A stretch of 64,000 nt of DNA from Oscillospiraceae bacterium NTUH-002-81 (GCA_032620915.1 CP136052.1:3046001-3110000), one strand, 5' to 3'. Shown: positions 45,673 to 53,505, counted from the stretch's first letter. Translations and numbers: made by a program. Notes: generated by a model not told the origin, from the sequence alone.

Positions 45673-45903
45673 TTAAGTTGAACCGTTTCTTGTGACTGCT
45701 TTCACATTTCCCTTATCCCTCAAGTCTCTGCCCTCGTTGGCTTCCATAAAAAGTTCCAGCATATCCGTTTTGATCAGGACTTTTCTCCCGACCTTTAATA
45801 CCGGAAGTTTCTTCCATTCCACCAGTTTTCTCAGGGTGTTCCTGCCGATTCCCGTATAATCAGCAGCTTCTTCAATAGATAAGGCAATCTTTCTTTGTGT
45901 CAT
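45673..45903 (-). CDS. xis: Excisionase-like HTH protein
   Basis: The 76-aa protein has the excisionase-family winged HTH: LSIEEAADYTGIGRNTLRKL, KVGRKVLIKTDMLELFME. AAGGAGG precedes it. It faces away from the Xre gene across a regulatory gap and would direct integrase-mediated excision of element D. Confidence 0.85.
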   Translation of the reverse strand: MTQRKIALSIEEAADYTGIGRNTLRKLVEWKKLPVLKVGRKVLIKTDMLELFMEANEGRDLRDKGNVKAVTRNGST

Positions 45904-45920
45904 ATGACCACCTCCTTTTA

Positions 45921-46025
45921 AATTGCATTATGCAATTTCATTTGTGCTGTCAGTATAGCGTGTTTATATTGCTTTGTCAAGCATTATGAAATTTTATTCT
46001 TTTTCCATTAATTGCATATTGCAAT
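45921..46025. promoter_or_regulatory. Divergent xis/xre control region with two palindromes
   Basis: AATTGCATTATGCAATT (45,921-45,937) is a perfect palindrome and ATTGCATATTGCAAT (46,011-46,025) is a close relative. Paired operators between divergent xis and Xre genes indicate Xre control of excision. Confidence 0.8.
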
Positions 46026-46078
46026 GTATTTTGTTGCGTGGTATAGTAATGACATACCGAAAAAGGAGGCACATCAGC

Positions 46079-46708
46079 ATGAAAGATAAAGAACTACGCA
46101 AGCTGATCGGCAGCAGGGCAAAACAGCGCCGTCTCGAATTAAATCTGACACAGCCTTATGTCGCAGAGAAGATGGGAGTTACCGCTTCCACAATCCTGCG
46201 TTATGAGAATGGTTCGATTGACAATACCAAAAAGATGGTACTGGAAGGTCTTTCGGAAGCACTTCATGTATCGATTGAATGGCTCAAAGGGGAAACCGAT
46301 GAATATGAAACTGATATTACGGATAAGAAAGAATTGCAGATTCGTGATGTGATGGGCGATATTCTCAAACAGTTACCTCTTGATCTTAATAAAACAGAAG
46401 ACGCTTTTTCTAAAGACTTACTGCTGTTAATGTTAAAGCAATATGAACTGTTTCTGGATTCGTTTCAGTTCGCCTGTAAAAATTACAAAGGCAGTACCAA
46501 AGATGCGGACATTGCTAAAGTAATGGGATTTGAATCGAAAGATGAATATAATGAGATTATGTTTCTCAGGGAGATCACGCATACTGTCAACGCATTTAAC
46601 GATATGGCAGATGTTGTAAGGCTCTATTCAAAGAAACCGGAAGCGGCAGAACAAAGGCTTGCAAATCTTTTATCCGAAGTTATGTATGAGGATTCTGAAT
46701 CGGTATAG
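46079..46708 (+). CDS. Xre-family regulator of element D
   Basis: The start MKDKELRKLIGSRAKQRRLE follows AAAAGGAGG; 209 aa. The N-terminal HTH (LNLTQPYVAEKMGVTASTIL) is followed by a helical domain rich in acidic residues. It probably binds the two palindromes upstream and keeps the element quiescent. It is transcribed towards the integrase. Confidence 0.9.
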   Translation: MKDKELRKLIGSRAKQRRLELNLTQPYVAEKMGVTASTILRYENGSIDNTKKMVLEGLSEALHVSIEWLKGETDEYETDITDKKELQIRDVMGDILKQLPLDLNKTEDAFSKDLLLLMLKQYELFLDSFQFACKNYKGSTKDADIAKVMGFESKDEYNEIMFLREITHTVNAFNDMADVVRLYSKKPEAAEQRLANLLSEVMYEDSESV

Positions 46709-46794
46709 TAAGACAACCGGAGTTGTGATATACTTACACGCAAGAAGCATTTCAGCAGTTCCGATTGTCTGATATCGAAAGGAGACATACGATT

Positions 46795-48090
46795 ATGGCA
46801 AAAGGATCTGTTAGAAAAAAAGGAAAGAAATGGTACTATCGCTTCTATGTAGAGGACGCAAGCGGAAAAATGGTTCAGAAAGAATACGCCGGAACCGAAA
46901 GTAAAAGTGAGACGGAAAAGCTTCTCCGCAAAGCACTGGAAGATTATGAAAATAAGAAGTTTGTCGCAAGGGCAGAAAGCCTTACGGTAGGAGAACTTCT
47001 GGATATGTGGGCGGAAGAAGAACTGAAAGCCGGAACACTCAGCAATGGCACAGTGGAAAATTATCTTGGTGCAATCCGATGTATCAAAAAACACCCGATT
47101 GCAGACCGAAAGTTAAAAACAGTTACCGCTGAACATTTACAGAGTTTTCTCGACCTGCTTACATTCGGTGGCGAGTTTCCGGATGGAAAAGTGCGAAAAG
47201 GATATAGCAAAGATTATATCCATTCTTTTTCCGCAGTGTTACAGCAGTCTTTCCGTTTTGCAGTATTTCCAAAACAGTTAATCAGTTTCAATCCAATGCA
47301 ATATATCAAGCTGAAACGACAGGCAGAGGAAGTTGACCTCTTTTCTGATGATGAGGTAGAAGAAGGTACACAGCCGATTTCACATGAGGATTACGAGCGG
47401 CTTATCAAGTATCTGGAAAAGAAAAATCCACCTGCAATTCTGCCGATTCAGATCGCATATTATGCAGGACTTCGTATCGGGGAAACCTGTGGTCTTACAT
47501 GGCAGGACATCAACCTTGAAGAACAATGCCTGACCATAAAACGCAGTATCCGTTATGACGGAACGAAGCATAAAAATGTGATTGGAACAACCAAGCGAAA
47601 GAAAGTAAGGATTGTTGATTTTGGAGATACACTGACTGAAATATTGAAAGCAGCAAGACGGGAACAACTGAAAAGCCGGATGCAGTACGGGGAACTTTAC
47701 CACCGCAACTACTACAAAGAGGTGCATGTAAAAAACAGGGTGTATTATGAATACTATCACCTTGACGGAACGCAGGAAGTCCCGGCAGATTATAAAGAAA
47801 TATCCTTTGTCTGCCTCAGACCGGATGGTAGTCTGGAACTGCCGAGTACACTCGGCATTGCTTGCAGGTCAGTGTCAAAGAAGCTGGAAGGATTTGAAGA
47901 TTTTCACTTCCACCAGTTACGTCACACCTATACCAGCAACCTGCTCTCCAACGGGGCGGCTCCGAAAGATGTACAGGAACTGTTAGGACATTCTGATGTC
48001 AGTACCACAATGAATATTTACGCTCACTCAACAAGAAAAGCAAAACGGGATTCCGCAAGACTTCTTGATAAAGTAGCGAGCAACGCTTAA
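46795..48090 (+). CDS. int: Tyrosine recombinase/integrase of element D
   Basis: The start MAKGSVRKKGKKWYYRFYVE follows GAAAGGAG. The 431-aa protein has an arm-binding AP2-like N-terminus, a core-binding SAM-like domain, and the catalytic domain with Arg in YYAGLRIGETCGLTW, HxxR in FHQLRHTYTSNL, His in LLGHSDVSTT and Tyr in MNIYAHSTR. It should recombine the ends of element D. The adjacent 3' side carries arm-like repeats. Confidence 0.95.
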   Translation: MAKGSVRKKGKKWYYRFYVEDASGKMVQKEYAGTESKSETEKLLRKALEDYENKKFVARAESLTVGELLDMWAEEELKAGTLSNGTVENYLGAIRCIKKHPIADRKLKTVTAEHLQSFLDLLTFGGEFPDGKVRKGYSKDYIHSFSAVLQQSFRFAVFPKQLISFNPMQYIKLKRQAEEVDLFSDDEVEEGTQPISHEDYERLIKYLEKKNPPAILPIQIAYYAGLRIGETCGLTWQDINLEEQCLTIKRSIRYDGTKHKNVIGTTKRKKVRIVDFGDTLTEILKAARREQLKSRMQYGELYHRNYYKEVHVKNRVYYEYYHLDGTQEVPADYKEISFVCLRPDGSLELPSTLGIACRSVSKKLEGFEDFHFHQLRHTYTSNLLSNGAAPKDVQELLGHSDVSTTMNIYAHSTRKAKRDSARLLDKVASNA

Positions 48091-48095
48091 ACAAA

Positions 48096-48150
48096 AATTT
48101 CCCTTATTTCCCTTACGGATTCCGCATAAGGGCAAAAATAAGGGAAAATA
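48096..48150 (+). other. Integrase arm-type repeats / terminator
   Basis: TTTCCCTTATTTCCCTTA is followed, inverted, by TAAGGGCAAAAATAAGGGAA. Similar sequence with the same order occurs at about 30,520-30,600 and 40,000-40,075. This suits integrase arm sites or a hairpin terminator at the end of int. Confidence 0.55.
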
Positions 48151-48214
48151 CATATCATTTCACTATCTAATGGGCTGAAAAGCCTGTAAAATAAGGAAAG
48201 TTCAGGAAATCTCT

Positions 48215-48231
48215 CCACAAATTCCGATTTA
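48215..48231 (-). repeat. Cassette boundary motif, L half-site
   Basis: CCACAAATTCCGATTTA, with no gene attached, near the right end of element D. Confidence 0.5.
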
Positions 48232-48284
48232 TTGCTGACTTTATTATACTTTATTGCCTATCGAAAAGATAGCATATTTTATGA

Positions 48285-48500
48285 AACTTGTCGGCTGGGA
48301 ACAGCTTGCAACGCAAGGTGTCCCCAGATGACAAGTCCACAAAAGGGTAGCTGGCGGTAGCCAGCGCAGGGGAAGCGTAGCGTCCCCTGTATGATTTGGA
48401 GCAGACCATGACTGCGAAAAATCACAGCCCTCCGGCAAGGAGCCTTCGGAGAACGCAATGCACCAACCTTTGGGTGGTGTATAATTGCGCCCTTAGTAAA
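48285..48500. other. Structured DUF3847-proximal region (rest of element B oriT?)
   Basis: On the minus strand GGGCGCAATTATACACCACC, then GGTTGGTGCATTGC form an inverted repeat; GGGGACGCTACGCTTCCCC and CGCTGGCTACCGCCAGC form two more hairpins. There is no gene. In element D the equivalent position separates DUF3847 from the relaxase. Confidence 0.45.
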
Positions 48501-48797
48501 CTAAGGGGTTTCCGGCTTCTCCCGTTCCAGCAGTTTTTTCAATAGTTCCTGCGTGTCCTGCCTGTGAAAAATGAGTTTCAACAACAGCATGACATCATCA
48601 TCTGTCAGGCGTTCCGGTTCTTGCAGAAAACTTTCCAGCATACCGCCACGGGTACAGAGCCGGTGTGTCCGTTCTTTTCGGGTAAGCTGCTTTAACTGGT
48701 GTTGCAATGCCTTTTCATCATTGATAGCTTTCCGCAGTTTCTTTTCGCTTTTCTCCAGCTCCCGGTTGAGTTTTTCCAGCTTTGAGGTATCAGGCAA
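48501..48797 (-). CDS. DUF3847 family protein of element B
   Basis: The 98-aa protein is a charged coiled coil with TRKERTHRLCTRGGMLESFL, the DUF3847 hallmark shared with 45,212-45,527. It overlaps the upstream gene by 8 bp. It probably assists the element B relaxase from which it is now separated by element D. Confidence 0.9.
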   Translation of the reverse strand: MPDTSKLEKLNRELEKSEKKLRKAINDEKALQHQLKQLTRKERTHRLCTRGGMLESFLQEPERLTDDDVMLLLKLIFHRQDTQELLKKLLEREKPETP

Positions 48798-49131
48798 GGG
48801 CAGCGTCCTCCTTTCCCGGTATCAGCACATAAATCCGGTTTGGCTCCCCCACGCCCTGACGCACCCGCATGATAAGTCCGGCGGTTTCCAGTTCATTCAG
48901 AGAACGCTTGACCGTCATGGGGCTGCGGGACAAGACTGCCGCAATGGCTGTAACAGGGAAGCAGACAAACAGGATTCCATTCTCGTCCTCCTGTCCTTTG
49001 GATAGCATAGCGTCTAACATCCGGCAGTACATGACCTTTGCAGTGCTGCTGACTGGAAAACCTGTCAACGCTCTGGGAAAGGGCATACAGGGCGGCAAGG
49101 GTGTGTCTATCGTCATAAATTCAAAATTCAT
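48790..49131 (-). CDS. Replication initiator-like HTH protein
   Basis: The 113-aa protein has the RepA_N-like winged HTH layout: PFPRALTGFPVSSTAKVMYC, RMLDAMLSKGQEDENGILFV, AVLSRSPMTVKRSLNELE. The length equals only the DNA-binding part of RepA_N initiators, so it may be a short regulator. Start overlaps the preceding stop (ATGA). Confidence 0.8.
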   Translation of the reverse strand: MNFEFMTIDTPLPPCMPFPRALTGFPVSSTAKVMYCRMLDAMLSKGQEDENGILFVCFPVTAIAAVLSRSPMTVKRSLNELETAGLIMRVRQGVGEPNRIYVLIPGKEDAALA

Positions 49132-49316
49132 TCGGTGTGTTCCTCCTTTTTCTTTGCTCGTTTGGATAAATAACGGGGGCAGTCAACCACAACCGCTCGG
49201 AAGCTCTGCGTGCACCCATGCTGGCATTTCCGGCATAATTCGTTGTAAGTGACACGCCCCTGGTCATTGAGGTAAAAGGAAAGCTCCTGCTTCCGCTTTT
49301 TGCTCATTCTCGGCAT
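49128..49316 (-). CDS. Small Cys-rich protein
   Basis: The 62-aa protein starts MPRMSKKRKQELSFYLNDQG and has CRKCQHGC and DCP, a probable zinc-binding knuckle. It is the intact counterpart of the broken gene at 36,411-36,597. Function unknown; it is the first gene of a tightly overlapping three-gene operon. Confidence 0.8.
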   Translation of the reverse strand: MPRMSKKRKQELSFYLNDQGRVTYNELCRKCQHGCTQSFRAVVVDCPRYLSKRAKKKEEHTE

Positions 49317-49723
49317 ATTGCGCTTCCTCCCGTTTTCGTGTATGGTTTCGGGGCGATTTTCGGCAAAATTACGGTCATAGAGCCGCTTAAAATCTCCCGA
49401 AGTATCAGCGATAGGGTAGACTATCCCCCTGTCAGATTGTCGTGTTTCGGTATCATTTCGGTGTCAGTTCGCCAGTTCTCCCCGGTGTCGTTCCTCCCCT
49501 GAATCTCACAGCGGCGTATCGCTCCCGTTGGTACGCTCGTTTCGGTCAGGGTTCCTCCACATCCCTGCCAAAAGTCATGGCGCTACATCGCCGGGGAAGC
49601 ATATCCCACACAGGCTGGTCATTCGATTGGAATAATCCATCGATGAACTACCTGTATCATAGAACATTTTTGTGCCCTGTGCCGTATGTCCACAAAGTAG
49701 GAATTAGGGGTAAAAATCAGAAA

Positions 49724-49753
49724 TTTCCACGATTACGGAAAGTGTGATATAAT
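49724..49753 (+). promoter_or_regulatory. Promoter/operator of the element B Xre gene
   Basis: The palindrome TTTCCACGATTACGGAAA is followed by TATAAT (49,748-49,753). The paralogous gene at 62,454 has TTTCCACGCTTATGGAAT and TATAAT in the same positions, so this is a conserved operator. The rest of 49,317-49,723 shows no supported gene. Confidence 0.75.
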
Positions 49754-49799
49754 CCAGTTAAATGGCAGAAATAAAACCACCGGAAAGGAGCGTGCGCCC

Positions 49800-50606
49800 A
49801 TGAAAGGAGCAACAAGCATACAGGAACGCCTTTGGGAACTCCGCAAGGACAAAGGCTTAAATCTGGAAGAACTATCAAAGCTGACGGGTATTTCTAAATC
49901 AGCCCTTGGCAGTTATGAAAAAGAAGATTTTAAGGAAATCAATCATGGAAACCTCATCACGCTGGCAGACTTCTATGGGGTTTCTGTTGATTATCTGTTG
50001 TGCCGGACAGAGAACAGGGAGCAGATCAACACGCCACTGACGGAGCTGCATTTGAACGATGAAATGGTGGCACTTCTGAAAAGCGGTCGGATTAACAACC
50101 GTCTGCTCTGCGAACTTGCCACCCATAAGGACTTTATCAAGTTTCTTGCGGACATTGAGATTTATGTGGATGGGATTGCCACCATGCAGATTCAAAACCT
50201 CAACGCCCTTGTCGATACTGTCCGGCATGAAATCATTGAACGGTATCGCCCCGGCGAAGATGACCCGCATTTGAAAGTGCTGCAAGCTGCCCATATCAGT
50301 GATGATGAATATTTCAGCCATATGGTTCTGGATGACCTCAATCTCATTATCCGGGATATTCGGGAAACCCACAAAAAGGACAGCGAGAGTGCGCCCCAGA
50401 CCACCGTTGCCGATGAACTGAAAGAAAATCTGGAAGCGGTCGAAAATTTCAAGGGCAGTCGTTTGGAAAAACTGGCAGTGCTTTACTGCAAGCAGCTCGG
50501 TATCAACTATAAAAATCTGTCGGAAGAAGAATTCCGCTGGCTCATTCGGATTCTCAAAAAATCAAAGAAAATGGGAACGCCTATCAGCCAGAGGAAAAAA
50601 CGGTAA
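49800..50606 (+). CDS. Xre-family regulator of element B
   Basis: The 268-aa protein has an N-terminal HTH (LRKDKGLNLEELSKLTGISK, SALGSYEKEDFKEINHGNL) and a long helical region shared with 62,454-63,302. GAAAGGAG precedes it at 49,781. It faces the mobilisation operon and probably represses it and itself via the TTTCC-GGAAA operator. Confidence 0.9.
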   Translation: MKGATSIQERLWELRKDKGLNLEELSKLTGISKSALGSYEKEDFKEINHGNLITLADFYGVSVDYLLCRTENREQINTPLTELHLNDEMVALLKSGRINNRLLCELATHKDFIKFLADIEIYVDGIATMQIQNLNALVDTVRHEIIERYRPGEDDPHLKVLQAAHISDDEYFSHMVLDDLNLIIRDIRETHKKDSESAPQTTVADELKENLEAVENFKGSRLEKLAVLYCKQLGINYKNLSEEEFRWLIRILKKSKKMGTPISQRKKR

Positions 50607-50610
50607 CAAA

Positions 50611-50656
50611 AAACCGCTGTTGCATGGTTGTGTTAGCTTCCATGTAGCAGCGGTTT
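50611..50656 (+). terminator. Terminator after the Xre gene
   Basis: AAACCGCTGTTGCATGG pairs with CCATGTAGCAGCGGTTT; it can serve both strands. Confidence 0.8.
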
Positions 50657-50701
50657 ATGCTGTGGTTATTCAGTTGAAATTTCAGAAAGACAGGCTGGAA
50701 T

Positions 50702-51352
50702 TTATGAACTTAATGCCGTTACCAATGATAAATATCTTTCTGTCTTTTTCTTAATATCATCTTCACTAACACCATAATAGATATACAAATCTTTTAAAAT
50801 TTTCTCAAACTGTTTCATTACTTTCTTGTTTCCAGAATAAGATATACCGAATATATTCCAAATATAATCTATCTCCATCTCAAGAGAATCATCACCGATT
50901 CTTATTTCATATAGATGAAAGTTCATAGGAATTACATTATCTGGCATTTCGGCAATCATTTCGCTTCGAGTCTTTATTTTACAAAAATATTCTCTGACAG
51001 ATTCTTCATTAGAAACATCCGGCTTTGGAATATCCTTCATTTCACCTAAAACTTCTGGTTTATGCTGTAAAATCAAACTCTCCTTTAGGTTTTTTTGTTG
51101 TTCAATATATTTTCTCTCAGTTGAATTAGTTTCAATTAGATTGTAGGTATTCATTGCATATTGTACCAATTCATCAAGAGTATGTGAATCTGCAACCACT
51201 TTCTTCTCTACTATCTTACGTCTATATCTGTAGATAATATTTCGTATCCTTACTTTTAGAGGCTTTTTCCGTGTTCTGCCAGCTATAAAAATACTTGTTG
51301 GGCCATCTGCACCACCTATTATTGAAACTTCACTTTTGCTTTTTTCTTTCAT
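50702..51352 (-). CDS. Soluble protein with GGADGPTSIFIAG motif
   Basis: The 216-aa protein begins MKEKSKSEVSIIGGADGPTS followed by IFIAG, the conserved loop of sodium-pumping decarboxylase beta subunits, but it has no membrane segments and the remainder is basic, then acidic and helical. The motif alone therefore does not support a decarboxylase. R-type boundary motifs lie at both ends (50,689 and 51,366). Function unknown. Confidence 0.75.
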   Translation of the reverse strand: MKEKSKSEVSIIGGADGPTSIFIAGRTRKKPLKVRIRNIIYRYRRKIVEKKVVADSHTLDELVQYAMNTYNLIETNSTERKYIEQQKNLKESLILQHKPEVLGEMKDIPKPDVSNEESVREYFCKIKTRSEMIAEMPDNVIPMNFHLYEIRIGDDSLEMEIDYIWNIFGISYSGNKKVMKQFEKILKDLYIYYGVSEDDIKKKTERYLSLVTALSS

Positions 51353-51365
51353 AAGTGTTCATCCT

Positions 51366-51383
51366 CGCAAATTGGAATTTGAC
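51366..51383 (-). repeat. Cassette boundary motif, compact form
   Basis: CGCAAATTGGAATTTGAC looks like an L and R half-site fused with loss of the middle. It separates the 50,702 and 51,400 genes. Confidence 0.5.
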
Positions 51384-51399
51384 TAATCCTACATGTGCA

Positions 51400-52017
51400 T
51401 CATATTACACTCATGTAATTATCCTCTACATAAACAGCTTTTCCATCAGCAAGCTTAATCTCATCTTTGCCGTTCGGTAATACTGTTGTTTCAGAACCAT
51501 TCCAATGGGGGATAATAGGATTGTCAATAATATGTAATCCATCTGTTAAATTTCCCGCCGCATACATACTTCCTGCACTGATTCCGACATATATAAGTCC
51601 GTTTTTAATTGCATTATTAAGTATTCTATCAAAACCAGTTCTAGACATTTCACGACAAAGCACAGATACATCACCACCACTGACAAAAACAGCATCAAAT
51701 TGGTTTAATTCTTCAAAAGTTAATAGCCTTGTAAGCATAAACGGGGTTGTAACATACGAAGAATAGGTTCTTTGATAGTCTTTTGAAAGAATTAATTCCA
51801 GATTGTACACTAATATATTTTCGTACTGAATTCCCATTAGAAAGAGTTCATGAAAACATATTGCAAGCGACTCTCTTGCACCATCTGTTTCAATGCCAGC
51901 TGTTGGAATATAAAGCACTTTCACATCCTTCGGACACTTTCCAATAATATCAAAGAATTTCTCTTTCATCTTATCGGTCAACCCTGCAGATGTAAGAAAT
52001 AGATGTTTTCCATTCAT
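51400..52017 (-). CDS. Peptidase S51 (peptidase E)-like protein
   Basis: The 205-aa protein has the class I amidotransferase-like fold: VKVLYIPTAGIE, FDAVFVSGGDVSVLCREM, and the nucleophile Ser in YVGISAGSMYAAG. The family hydrolyses Asp-Xaa dipeptides, but several cargo homologues may have other targets such as peptide antibiotics. It is a single-gene unit with boundary motifs at both ends (51,366 and 52,031). Confidence 0.88.
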   Translation of the reverse strand: MNGKHLFLTSAGLTDKMKEKFFDIIGKCPKDVKVLYIPTAGIETDGARESLAICFHELFLMGIQYENILVYNLELILSKDYQRTYSSYVTTPFMLTRLLTFEELNQFDAVFVSGGDVSVLCREMSRTGFDRILNNAIKNGLIYVGISAGSMYAAGNLTDGLHIIDNPIIPHWNGSETTVLPNGKDEIKLADGKAVYVEDNYMSVI

Positions 52018-52030
52018 ATTCTTTTACCTC

Positions 52031-52046
52031 GTCAAACTCCGATTTA
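52031..52046 (-). repeat. Cassette boundary motif, L half-site
   Basis: GTCAAACTCCGATTTA, immediately upstream of the peptidase gene. Confidence 0.5.
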
Positions 52047-52068
52047 TCATAATCATTCTACCATACCG

Positions 52069-52446
52069 TTATGAATAAATCATCTCATGCAAAACAATTT
52101 CTTCTGCCCGATTGTGAATGTTATTGCAACGCTGCACCCATTCCATTTGATGGGTACGCTTCAATTCCTCGGTCACGCCCTCAATAGCTTTCATCTGCTC
52201 CATGATGGTATCTAATCGTTCCTGTGCCTGTTTGTTCAGGTCTGCAAGATATGTCCACAATTCTCCGTTTAGTACTAATGTGCTAAATCTGGCTGGGTGG
52301 ACTTCTCTTAAATATTCCCGGTGCATCCGTCCATACTTTCCAATGGGGCGGTGTTCTTCCGGCAGTTTCAGGTCTGGGATGTAGTAATCTCCAACAAGGA
52401 TATAATCAATTCCGTTTTCCGTTATTCTTGGTTTCAATTCGCTCAT
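52069..52446 (-). CDS. tnpV: TnpV-type protein of element B
   Basis: The 125-aa protein contains DYILVGDYYIPDLKLPEEHR, GELWTYLADLNKQAQ and NRAEEIVLHEMIYS. It is intact and overlaps the upstream HTH gene by 41 bp. It marks the right end of element B. Confidence 0.92.
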   Translation of the reverse strand: MSELKPRITENGIDYILVGDYYIPDLKLPEEHRPIGKYGRMHREYLREVHPARFSTLVLNGELWTYLADLNKQAQERLDTIMEQMKAIEGVTEELKRTHQMEWVQRCNNIHNRAEEIVLHEMIYS

Positions 52447-52678
52447 GTTCCTTACCTCCTGTGGAAGCAGGCTCGTCTGGTACTAACTCAATCACATCGG
52501 TAATCTCACAATTCAGCGTTTCGCAGATACGGGCTAATGTGTCCATGCTGATGTGCTTTCCCTCTTTGCTCATGTTGGCAATCATATTCGTTGTCATACC
52601 GGCGGCAAGCCTTAAATCTTCTTTTCTCATATCACGCTCTAACAGTGTATGCCAGAGTGGTTTATAGCTGATGTGCAT
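52406..52678 (-). CDS. Xre/Cro-like HTH protein
   Basis: The start at 52,678 (MHISYKPLWHTLLERDMRKE) is the family N-terminus; 90 aa. The HTH (DLRLAAGMTTNMIANMSKEG) ends with LARICETLNCEITDVIEL. The last 40 bases overlap tnpV. It may regulate the tnpV end of element B. Confidence 0.88.
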   Translation of the reverse strand: MHISYKPLWHTLLERDMRKEDLRLAAGMTTNMIANMSKEGKHISMDTLARICETLNCEITDVIELVPDEPASTGGKEHERIETKNNGKRN

Positions 52679-52833
52679 ATTGCTTTCCTGCCTTTCTATC
52701 CATACCACCGGGGCGACTGCCCCGGCAGGAACTTTTCTCTTATTATAGCACCAATCTTGTGTAATCACAATTTATTCTTGTAGCCTGCCGCTGATACCGT
52801 CTGGATTGTGCTTTTCCTTTCTTTTTGTTCCCT

Positions 52834-52992
52834 TTAATTAGCCATGAACTGCTTCATGCCCTGAGACTTGGCACCGGGGTTGTCGTTGCCGTAGCCTTCC
52901 AGCAGGTTGATCGCTCCCCAGATGCCGAGGCCGGCACCCAGTGCGATAACGAGGGTCTGAAGAACGGTTACTGCGCTGTTGAAAAATGCCAT
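52834..52992 (-). pseudogene. maff2 mobile-element protein, 5' half
   Basis: From ATG at 52,992 (AAGGAGG upstream) the frame reads MAFFNSAVTVLQTLVIALGA, then GYGNDNPGAKSQGMKQFMAN and a stop. The Maff2 family continues MAGGGVALIGTTLVP, which is found at 21,646-21,726. Insertion of element B split the gene. Confidence 0.88.
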
Positions 52993-53076
52993 AAATGTGT
53001 ACCTCCTTGTACGTTGCGCCCTTATGGGCTGATGAATAGTGATTTTCCATCTGCATGTGCACCTGCAAATGGGCAA

Positions 53077-53143
53077 ACATATAGCCAGATTTCCAATCCC
53101 AATCAGAAACCTGGCTATGTAAAGAGGCGGCAGCTCGCCGCCC
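53077..53143 (-). promoter_or_regulatory. ICE intergenic double-hairpin motif, copy 1
   Basis: ACATATAGCCAG pairs with CTGGCTATGT (53,077-53,120) and GGCGGC with GCCGCC (53,126-53,142). It lies between virD4 and maff2 and is the clearest of four copies. Confidence 0.7.
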
Positions 53144-53198
53144 CTTCTTATTCTGTTGCCAACAGCACACCTATGACATCTTCGTCACCGGAACGAAC

Positions 53199-53445
53199 TT
53201 ACTTGGCATGATCTGCATCAACCACTTCGTACTTATCACCGGGCTTGAGTTTCAGCCGATGGTCAAGAAACGCCTCGATGCTGAACGTGTTTTTCTTATC
53301 AGCACCGGCAGTGAGCTTGTAGTTCGGATGCTGGGTCAGATCATATTTATCTGACTTGAACGGTCTCACACCGCGCAGCTGCAAAATGCACTTACCGCCA
53401 TCCAACACAGCCAGTTCATCCACCGAGGCCAGGTCTTTGCCACAT
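53199..53445 (-). pseudogene. virD4 coupling protein, C-terminal fragment
   Basis: The frame reads CGKDLASVDELAVLDGGKCI, LQLRGVRPFKSDKYDLTQHP, and a helical tail, the C-terminus of ICE VirD4/TraG coupling proteins. Upstream, similarity stops at about 53,446 with an in-frame TGA. The rest of virD4, with the Walker motifs, is displaced by element C. Confidence 0.85.
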
Positions 53446-53467
53446 TGTCAAGTGATGAATTCAAGAA

Positions 53468-53505
53468 AACGGCAGCCGCAAAGAAAAATCTTTGTGGCTG
53501 CCGTT
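53468..53505 (-). terminator. Strong hairpin at the element C end
   Basis: AACGGCAGCCGCAAAG pairs with CTTTGTGGCTGCCGTT around an AAAAAT loop (one mismatch), with a T-rich tail on the minus strand. Confidence 0.7.

Larger units (their letters stand above)
27700..48285. mobile_element. Element D: tyrosine-integrase element nested in element B
   Basis: In element C and related modules the relaxase is followed directly by oriT and small genes; in B this order is broken between 27.70 and 48.28 kb. The inserted segment ends close to a tyrosine integrase (46,795-48,090) with Xis, Xre, its own relaxase and DUF3847. No clean direct-repeat core was found, so the ends are approximate. The 30,418-39,886 section looks like an earlier accretion. 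Confidence 0.6.
21730..52850. mobile_element. Element B: serine-recombinase mobilisable element inserted in maff2
   Basis: The ends are placed where maff2 coding similarity stops on each side (about 21,713-21,735 and 52,835-52,870). The recombinase lies at the left end. The backbone is recombinase, small ORF, VirE-like protein, primase, MobA/MobL relaxase, then DUF3847, HTH, Cys-rich protein, Xre, variable cargo and TnpV. It is interrupted by inner element D between the relaxase and DUF3847. The exact crossover bases are not resolved. Confidence 0.8.

Noticed and set aside
50702..51352. Sodium-pumping decarboxylase beta subunit
   Set aside because: Only the GGADGPT loop matches; there are no membrane helices.
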